Assembly: GCF_025567385.1 (NCBI RefSeq)
Contig: NZ_JAOQJU010000003.1
Span: forward strand, 1-64,000
Direction of reading: 5' to 3'
Origin: Claveliimonas acetigenes
Lineage (GTDB): Bacteria > Bacillota > Clostridia > Lachnospirales > Lachnospiraceae
DNA length: 64,000 nt
The notes beneath the pieces are model-generated. The model was given only the letters and a program-made list of their open reading frames with translations. It was not told where the DNA came from and made no database searches. Of this stretch, positions 57,915 to 64,000 are shown in pieces. The position numbers and the translations under genes were made by a program. The stretch's first letter is position 1. Each line of letters begins with the position of its first letter.

Positions 57915-60530
57915 CTATTTGCCATAATAGCATTTGAGATAAATGTCTTTCATTTCTTTCATCAACGGATATCTTGGATTTGCTCCGGTACACTGGTCAT
58001 TGAATGCCTGCTCTACCATATCATCCAATGTATCCAGGAAATACTGCTCGTCAATACCATATTCCTTGATGGATTTTTTAATGCCAATCTTTTCTTTCAG
58101 ATCTTCCAATTTTGCAAGGAAGTTTTCAAATACTTCTTCATCGGTTGCACCCTGGCATCCTGCGAAACGTCCTAATTCTGCGTATCTTGCAAGTGCATGT
58201 GGGTACTGATACTGTGAGAAGGTTCCCATCTTAGTCGGAACTTCTGCTGCATTGTATCTCATAACCTCTGTCAAAAGCACTGCATTTGCAACACCATGCG
58301 GCAAGTGATGGAATGCTCCCAGTTTATGAGCCATAGAATGGTTCAGTCCAAGGAATGCATTTGCAAAAGCCATACCTGCCATACAGGATGCATTTGCCAT
58401 CTTCTCTCTTGCAACTGGATCATTTGCCCCGTTTTCATATGCAGATGGCAGATAATCGAATACCATCTTCACAGCTTTCATAGCAAGACCATCTGTATAA
58501 TCTGTTGCCATGATAGATACATAAGCCTCAATCGCATGTGTCATAACATCAATACCAGAAGCGCTTGTCAGTCCTTTTGGCTGTGTCATCATATTGTCTA
58601 CGTCTACAATTGCCATATTCGGCAGCAATTCATAATCAGCAATCGGCCATTTTACACCAGTCTCAGCATCAGTGATGATTGCAAACGGCGTCACCTCAGA
58701 ACCTGTACCGGAGGATGTTGGAATTGCTACGAAGTAAGCTTTCTCGCCCATCTTAGGGAAGGTAAATACTCTCTTACGGATATCCATGAAATCCATAGCC
58801 ATATCTTCAAAGTTTGCTTCCGGATGCTCGTACATTACCCACATAATCTTTGCAGCATCCATAGCCGAACCGCCGCCAAGAGCGATAATCGTGTCAGGCT
58901 CAAAAGCTCTCATCTGATCCACACCTTTTTCTGCACACTGCAATGTCGGGTCCGGAGCAACTTCATAGAAGCATGTATGCTGAATTCCCATTTCATCCAA
59001 TTTTTCTTCAATCGGAGCAACGTATCCATTCTTATACAGGAAAGTATCTGTTACGATAAACGCTTTCTTCTTATGCATAACTGTTCCCAGTTCATCAAGC
59101 GCTACCGGCATACAGCCTTTCTTAAAGTAAACCTTCTCAGGTGTTCTAAACCACAGCATGTTTTCTCTCCTCTCTGCAACAGTCTTAATGTTAATCAAGT
59201 GTTTTACGCCCACGTTCTCAGATACAGAGTTTCCACCCCAGGAACCACATCCAAGCGTAAGAGACGGAGCCAGCTTGAAGTTATATAAGTCACCGATACC
59301 ACCATGAGAAGAAGGTGTGTTAATCAGAATACGGCATGTCTTCATTGCCGCTGCATGTTTTGCAATCTTTTCCTTCTCTGCCGGATGGATATACAGAGAT
59401 GCAGTATGACCGTATCCGCCGTCAGCTACAAGCTGTTCTGCCTTAGCAAGCGCCTCATCAAAAGTCTTCGCTCTGTACATTCCCAGTACCGGAGATAACT
59501 TCTCATGAGCAAATTCTTCAGAAATATCTACAGACTCAACCTCGCCAATCAGAATCTTTGTATTCTCCGGAACCTCTACACCTGCAAGCTTCGCAATCTC
59601 ATATGCAGATTTTCCAGGAATCTTATTATTCAAAGCGCCATTGATAATAATAGTCTTGCGGACTTTATCAAGTTCTTCACCTTTTTTCAGGAAATAGCAG
59701 CCACGATATGCAAACTCTTTCTTTACTTCATCATAAATGCTGTCCAATACAGTTACAGACTGCTCGGAAGCACAAATCATACCGTTATCAAATGTCTTAG
59801 AATGGATGATAGAGTTTACTGCCATCTTTACATCTGCCGTATCATCAATAATAACCGGTGTGTTACCAGCGCCAACGCCAAGTGCCGGTTTTCCTGAAGA
59901 GTAAGCAGCTTTAACCATTCCGGGACCGCCTGTTGCAAGAATAATATCTGCATCCTTCATAACTGTATTGGTAAGTTCCAGTGAAGGCGTATCAATCCAT
60001 CCAATGATTCCTTCCGGTGCCCCTGCCTTAACTGCCGCATCAAGAACAACCTTTGCTGCTGCAATTGTACATGCCTTTGCTGCCGGATGCGGACTGATAA
60101 TAATCGCATTTCTCGTCTTCAGACAAATCAATGTCTTAAAGATTGCTGTTGATGTCGGATTTGTCGTCGGAATAACTGCTGCCACGAGACCAATCGGCTC
60201 TGCAATCTTCTTAATTCCGTATGCAGCATCTTCCTCAATAACTCCACAGGTCTTCGTATTTTTGTAAGCATTGTAAATATATTCTGCTGCATAGTGATTC
60301 TTGATAACCTTATCTTCCACTACGCCGCGGCCGGTTTCTTCTACTGCCTGCTTTGCCAACGGAATTCGCATCTTATTGGCTGCCATGGCTGCTTCAAAGA
60401 AAATCTTATCCACCTGCTCCTGTGAATATGTTGCGAAAATCTTCTGCGCCTCGCGCATCGCTTTCATCTTCGCTTCGAGAGTCTCAACGCTGTCAACAAT
60501 CTCTGGTACTACTTCTTTCTTCTTTGCCAT
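57915..60530 (-). CDS. adhE: Bifunctional acetaldehyde-CoA/alcohol dehydrogenase
   Basis: An 871-residue enzyme that reduces acetyl-CoA to ethanol with two NADH. The N-terminal aldehyde dehydrogenase has the catalytic Cys in NGMICASEQSVTVLDSIYDE (about residue 245) and AVIPTTNPTSTAIFKTLICL. The C-terminal iron-dependent alcohol dehydrogenase has IIALGGGSAMDAAKIMW and the iron ligands in GLNHSMAHKLGAFHHLPHG ANA. The start at 60,530 is set by TGGAGG. A Rex-like operator covers its promoter, so expression should follow the NADH/NAD+ ratio. Confidence 0.98.
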   Translation of the reverse strand: MAKKKEVVPEIVDSVETLEAKMKAMREAQKIFATYSQEQVDKIFFEAAMAANKMRIPLAKQAVEETGRGVVEDKVIKNHYAAEYIYNAYKNTKTCGVIEEDAAYGIKKIAEPIGLVAAVIPTTNPTSTAIFKTLICLKTRNAIIISPHPAAKACTIAAAKVVLDAAVKAGAPEGIIGWIDTPSLELTNTVMKDADIILATGGPGMVKAAYSSGKPALGVGAGNTPVIIDDTADVKMAVNSIIHSKTFDNGMICASEQSVTVLDSIYDEVKKEFAYRGCYFLKKGEELDKVRKTIIINGALNNKIPGKSAYEIAKLAGVEVPENTKILIGEVESVDISEEFAHEKLSPVLGMYRAKTFDEALAKAEQLVADGGYGHTASLYIHPAEKEKIAKHAAAMKTCRILINTPSSHGGIGDLYNFKLAPSLTLGCGSWGGNSVSENVGVKHLINIKTVAERRENMLWFRTPEKVYFKKGCMPVALDELGTVMHKKKAFIVTDTFLYKNGYVAPIEEKLDEMGIQHTCFYEVAPDPTLQCAEKGVDQMRAFEPDTIIALGGGSAMDAAKIMWVMYEHPEANFEDMAMDFMDIRKRVFTFPKMGEKAYFVAIPTSSGTGSEVTPFAIITDAETGVKWPIADYELLPNMAIVDVDNMMTQPKGLTSASGIDVMTHAIEAYVSIMATDYTDGLAMKAVKMVFDYLPSAYENGANDPVAREKMANASCMAGMAFANAFLGLNHSMAHKLGAFHHLPHGVANAVLLTEVMRYNAAEVPTKMGTFSQYQYPHALARYAELGRFAGCQGATDEEVFENFLAKLEDLKEKIGIKKSIKEYGIDEQYFLDTLDDMVEQAFNDQCTGANPRYPLMKEMKDIYLKCYYGK

Positions 60531-60578
60531 AATGTTTTCCTCCACTAGAAATGTGTTGTTTTCTTTATCTTGGCTCCT

Positions 60579-60607
60579 AGTATAACCGCTTGTTAATTAT
60601 TTGTCAA
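60579..60607 (-). promoter_or_regulatory. adhE promoter overlapped by a Rex-like operator
   Basis: TTGACA (60,602-60,607) and TATACT (60,579-60,584) on the minus strand have a 17-bp spacer. The inverted repeat TTGTTAATTATTTGTCAA at 60,590-60,607 fits the Rex consensus (TTGTTAA-N4-TTAACAA) with two changes and covers the -35 and part of the spacer. Confidence 0.78.
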
Positions 60608-60645
60608 TATGTTTTTGACATTTTTTTAACGATAATGTGAATTTT

Positions 60646-62403
60646 TTAACACATCCCTTTTCCGTAATTGACAACTTCCGCATCATGCTCTGTATGTAAC
60701 AGCATATGTGCCTTATGAGACATCGGTCTCTCAAAGTACTCCTCGTACATCGTCAGAACATCCGGGTTTTCATGGGAGAAACGAAGCTTTGCGTTATCGT
60801 CCAAATAGTACAGATTCTTACCACGCTCGAATGCTCGCTCTTCGCCGTCATGGATTGGCTGTCCGCCGCCGCCGACACATCCGCCCGGACATGCCATAAC
60901 CTCTACAAAGTCATAATGCACTTCTCCACGCTCGATTTTCTGCAGAAGCGCTCTCGCATTGCTAAGCCCACTGACAACCGCTGTCCTTATGGTAATGTCA
61001 TTAATCTGGAAGTTTGCCTCCTGCACACCATCATTCTCGTTGAATCCCCGGCTTCTGACAGCCGTAAATGCGTCTACCGGAGGATTCTGTCCCTTAATAA
61101 TATAATATGCAGAACGCAGAGCGGCCTCCATTACACCGCCGGTTGCCCCGAAAATAACTCCGGCTCCGGTACCCTCTTGCATCGGGCGGTCACTTTCAAT
61201 ATCCTTCAAAGTATCCGGGCTGATATGAGCAGAGCGAATCATCTTTGCCAGCTCTCGCGTGGTAATTACTGCATCAATATCATGCCCTGCATACTCGCCA
61301 TAGAACAGTTCCATCTCGCGCTCGCCTTTTTTCGCCACACACGGCATCACCGATACAGTATAAATATTTTCCGGCGCCACGCCTATCTTTTCTGCAAAAT
61401 AAGTCTTCATCGCCGCGCCGAACATCTGCTGCGGTGATTTTGCAGAAGAAAGATATCTCACCAAATGTGGAAACTGTGTCTTAATGAAACGAATCCATCC
61501 CGGACAGCAGGAGGTGAACATGGGGCGCTCCTTCAGCTCGCCGCCGGTAAACCGCTGCACAAATTCATGGCCTTCTTCCATAATTGTCAAATCCGCAGAA
61601 AATGTAGTATCAAACACATAATCCACACCCATCCGTTTCAGGGAATCCAGGATCTTACCTACTGTTGCGTCCTTCGGTTCAATCCCAAGCTCCTCTCCCC
61701 AGGCTGCACGAACGGCAGGCGCCACCTGCGCCACCACTACTTTATTTTTATCTGCGATCGCGTCCCAGACCTTCTCTGTATCATCCCGCGCCGCAAGCGC
61801 TCCTACCGGACAGTGGGTAATGCACTGGCCGCAGAGAGAACAATCCGCCGATTCAATCGTGCGGTGTCCGGAGACATTAACCGTAGTCCGGGAGCCTGTA
61901 CCTTCTACGTCCCAGACACCAAGGCTTTGAACCTTATCACACACCTGAACACAGCGCATACATTTGATACACTTTACAGAATCACGAATCAACGGAAACT
62001 TGCGGTTCCAATTCTGACGCTCCAGCTCCTGTTTAAACGGAATCTCCAAAATATTCAGGTCATTGGAAATCTTCTGCAGGCTGCAGTTCCCGCTTCTCGG
62101 ACAGGTCACACACTGGCAGTCATGCTGGGATAAGATCAATTCCACCGTTGTCCTTCTGTGCTTACGCACTTTCGGGCTGTTGGTATAAATTACCATTCCT
62201 TCTTCCGCCACATTATTACAAGAAGTAATCAACTTCTCTTTTCCTTCCAGCTCCACCACGCACACACGACAGGCCGCGATTTCATTAATCCCTTTCAGAT
62301 AGCAAAGCTTGGGAATCGGAATTCCATTTGCTTTGGCGGCTTCCATAATCGTGGTATTTTCGCTTACCGAAATCTGTTTTCCATCAATCGTAATATTTAC
62401 CAT
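60646..62403 (-). CDS. [FeFe] hydrogenase, group A, with N-terminal iron-sulfur domains
   Basis: A 585-residue enzyme making H2 from reduced carriers. The [2Fe-2S] domain has KLCYLKGINEIAACRVCVVE and a Cys at about 47. A His-Cys-Cys-Cys cluster is HDCQCVTCPRSGNC, and two [4Fe-4S] sites are KCIKCMRCVQVC and CSLCGQCITHCPVGAL. The H-cluster motifs are complete: TSCCPGWIRF, MPCVAKKGERE and MACPGGCVGGGGQ. The domain order suggests the NADH-linked multimeric type; the NuoE/NuoF-like partners would be outside the window. It is followed by adhE in the same direction, the two routes competing for electrons. Confidence 0.97.
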   Translation of the reverse strand: MVNITIDGKQISVSENTTIMEAAKANGIPIPKLCYLKGINEIAACRVCVVELEGKEKLITSCNNVAEEGMVIYTNSPKVRKHRRTTVELILSQHDCQCVTCPRSGNCSLQKISNDLNILEIPFKQELERQNWNRKFPLIRDSVKCIKCMRCVQVCDKVQSLGVWDVEGTGSRTTVNVSGHRTIESADCSLCGQCITHCPVGALAARDDTEKVWDAIADKNKVVVAQVAPAVRAAWGEELGIEPKDATVGKILDSLKRMGVDYVFDTTFSADLTIMEEGHEFVQRFTGGELKERPMFTSCCPGWIRFIKTQFPHLVRYLSSAKSPQQMFGAAMKTYFAEKIGVAPENIYTVSVMPCVAKKGEREMELFYGEYAGHDIDAVITTRELAKMIRSAHISPDTLKDIESDRPMQEGTGAGVIFGATGGVMEAALRSAYYIIKGQNPPVDAFTAVRSRGFNENDGVQEANFQINDITIRTAVVSGLSNARALLQKIERGEVHYDFVEVMACPGGCVGGGGQPIHDGEERAFERGKNLYYLDDNAKLRFSHENPDVLTMYEEYFERPMSHKAHMLLHTEHDAEVVNYGKGMC

Positions 62404-63995
62404 AATTTTTCTCTGCCTCCTTTAAATATTCCGTATCCAAAGTGATCGCAGCGCAGGCATCTGGATGCCTCCTGCTTTGCCTCTTTCTCTGTCATACAAT
62501 TTTCTACCCCTTCAAAGTCGCATATCCTCTCACAGGCTTCTCTTTCTGTCAGATTCACACGTCCGCAAGGAGTCCTGTCATCCAAATTAGCTTTCGGAAT
62601 TTCCACGTCGCAGGAAATCTCATGGTGATATCCCAAATATTCATCTATATTGGCAGCTACTACCTTAGCCGCTGCAATTGCCTTAATTACAGATGCCGGA
62701 CCGCTTGCGCAGTCTCCGCCTGCAAATACTCCCGGCATGTTTTCAAATGTACCACTGCTTTTTGTCAGAATTTTACCGCGGGATACCGGAATACCCGCCT
62801 CTTCAAAATGGCGTGTCTCAATATTCTGCCCGATTGCCACCACCAGAATATCACACGGAATATACACATCCTCTTCTCCGGTAGGCTTGATGCTTGCACG
62901 TCCATCTTTAATCGCACTTACCATCTGTGGAGTCACATAGATTCCTTTGATATGGTTGTTTTCATCAATATCCAGAGCCGATGGTGCCTTCAAGGTCTGC
63001 AGCTCAATGCCTTCCGCCACAGCTCCCTCGATTTCTCCCGCAAGTGCGGTCATATCTGCCACTCGCCTTCTGTATACGATGCTTACCTTCTTCGCCCCAA
63101 GACGTTTTGCTGTACGAACAGCATCCATAGACACATTACCACCGCCAATAACCGCAACTTCCTTACCGGTAAGATCCATAATCTCATTTTTCCCGACATT
63201 CCGCAGGAACTGCACTGCCGACAATACGCCATCTGCATCCTCGCCTTCCAGGCCAAGCTTCTTATCTGTGCTCGCCCCAATGGTAATCAGCACAGCATCA
63301 TACTGCTCCCGCAGCTTCTGAATGCTGATGTCCTGCCCAATCTTAAGACCGTACTTCACCTCCACGCCCGTTTTCAGAATACTGTTAATGTCCTCATCCA
63401 GACGTTCTTTGGGAAGACGGTAATTCGGGATGCCGTACCGAAGCATTCCTCCAAGCTTCGGAAGCATCTCAAACACGGTTGTTTGATGTCCCATAAGCTG
63501 CAGATAATAAGCCGCACTAAGTCCTCCGGGACCGCCTCCCAGGACAGCAACCTTTTTGCCTGTGCTCGGCGCACATGCCGGAGGTTCCACCTCACCCGCA
63601 AAATCAGCCGCCACACGCTTCAAACCACGGATATTGACAGAATCATCCACCATATTCCTGCGGCATCTCGCCTCACAGGGATGCTCACAAATAAATCCAC
63701 AGGTTGTAGGGAAGGGATTGTCCTTCCTTATCAGACGGATTGCATCGGCATATCTGCCCTCCCCAACCAGGGCAACATATCCCGGAATATCCACATGAGC
63801 CGGGCATAATGCCACACATGGCACCGGCTGATTATATGTACAAGTACAACGTCCGTTCTTGATGTGCTCGATATAATCATCCCGATATCCAACCAACCCC
63901 TTATACACCATATGGGCAGCCTCATACCCAATGGCACAATCGGCAGATTCCATAATAGAAAGTGCTGTCTCTTCCATAATATCCAGCGTCTCCAT
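62397..63995 (-). CDS. GltD-like FAD-dependent pyridine nucleotide oxidoreductase, 5' end may be missing
   Basis: A protein of at least 532 residues related to the small subunit of glutamate synthase and NfnB-type flavoproteins. An N-terminal iron-sulfur region has ALCPAHVDIPGYVALVGEGR and CGFICEHPCEARCRRNMVDD. The FAD Rossmann motif is VAVLGGGPGGLSAAYYLQLM and the NAD(P) site is VAVIGGGNVSMDAVRTAKRL; the second FAD contact is MPGVFAGGDCASGPASVIKA. The first ATG is 5 bp from the window edge, and upstream codons stay open, so the gene may start earlier. It overlaps the hydrogenase gene by 7 bp, suggesting electron delivery to or from that enzyme. Confidence 0.92.
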   Translation of the reverse strand: METLDIMEETALSIMESADCAIGYEAAHMVYKGLVGYRDDYIEHIKNGRCTCTYNQPVPCVALCPAHVDIPGYVALVGEGRYADAIRLIRKDNPFPTTCGFICEHPCEARCRRNMVDDSVNIRGLKRVAADFAGEVEPPACAPSTGKKVAVLGGGPGGLSAAYYLQLMGHQTTVFEMLPKLGGMLRYGIPNYRLPKERLDEDINSILKTGVEVKYGLKIGQDISIQKLREQYDAVLITIGASTDKKLGLEGEDADGVLSAVQFLRNVGKNEIMDLTGKEVAVIGGGNVSMDAVRTAKRLGAKKVSIVYRRRVADMTALAGEIEGAVAEGIELQTLKAPSALDIDENNHIKGIYVTPQMVSAIKDGRASIKPTGEEDVYIPCDILVVAIGQNIETRHFEEAGIPVSRGKILTKSSGTFENMPGVFAGGDCASGPASVIKAIAAAKVVAANIDEYLGYHHEISCDVEIPKANLDDRTPCGRVNLTEREACERICDFEGVENCMTEKEAKQEASRCLRCDHFGYGIFKGGREKLW

Positions 63996-64000
63996 TGTCG

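Noticed and set aside
58296..59288. Open frame of 330 codons on the plus strand
   Set aside because: It lies fully antisense to adhE, is full of Cys, His and Tyr in an unnatural mix, and has no ribosome binding site; a shadow of adhE codon bias.
60706..62133. Two long plus-strand frames opposite the hydrogenase gene
   Set aside because: They mirror the hydrogenase reading frame and show no protein-like segments.
62442..63809. Open frame of 455 codons on the plus strand
   Set aside because: Antisense to the GltD-like flavoprotein gene, with no domain and an odd Cys/His/Arg-rich composition.
1..64000. CRISPR arrays, tRNA and rRNA genes
   Set aside because: No regularly spaced repeats of CRISPR type and no tRNA or rRNA signatures were seen; the only tRNA-related element is the T-box.

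Overview
The window looks like part of a chromosome from an anaerobic gut Clostridia, most likely a Lachnospiraceae-type bacterium. This is inferred from a fermentative AdhE, a group A [FeFe] hydrogenase, a membrane pyrophosphatase, double-cubane anaerobic reductases with an acyl-CoA dehydratase activase, a tRNA-Tyr T-box, ECF transporter genes and moderate GC content. No rRNA, tRNA or CRISPR array was seen.

Positions 1-15,090 are mobile DNA made of at least two nested elements. The outer element (about 7,487-15,090) is the end of an integrative conjugative element (ICE): VirD4/TraG coupling protein, PcfB, DUF3846 protein, ParB, a DnaC-like ATPase, a replication initiator and a BRO/KilAC antirepressor, all on the minus strand. 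It ends just downstream of rpsI. Its maff2 gene is cut after about 41 codons by an inner mobilizable element (about 1-7,486) carrying a DnaC-like ATPase, a replisome organiser, a MOBP-type relaxase, MobC, a possible oriT, a small membrane protein and a full-length tet(W) tetracycline ribosomal protection gene with leader peptide and attenuator. The inner DnaC-like gene is itself cut short near position 95, perhaps by an insertion sequence lying mostly outside the window.

Positions 15,146-33,500 start with rpsI and rplM. Then come a GH13 alpha-glucosidase/amylase with a PfkB sugar kinase, a flavin reductase, tyrS with its T-box, an Rpn-type nuclease, and a MarR regulator beside a frameshifted Old Yellow Enzyme gene. 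A PadR/SEDS-like pair, hppA, and an activase/DUF3343/double-cubane reductase/NifS-like operon coupled to truA follow. A structured interspersed repeat of about 190 bp with terminal inverted repeats occurs three times here (two full, one truncated).

Positions 33,500-50,950 carry ecfT-ecfA2-ecfA1, a cyclophilin, proC divergent from a GntR regulator with matching operator pairs, lipid and membrane genes (lipid kinase, GDPD, PAP2), bacteriohemerythrin, a second double-cubane reductase, an SfsA-MutY fusion, an amino-acid ABC transporter, uppP, a HAD phosphatase, a secreted 3D-domain protein and an APH-like kinase.

Positions 50,950-64,000 contain a gene-free stretch with a candidate structured RNA. 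Next is a peptide-use operon (two M29-like aminopeptidase paralogs, OPT transporter, M20 dipeptidase) divergent from a LysR regulator. The window ends with redox-balance genes: adhE under a Rex-like operator, the [FeFe] hydrogenase, and a GltD-like flavoprotein that may run off the end.
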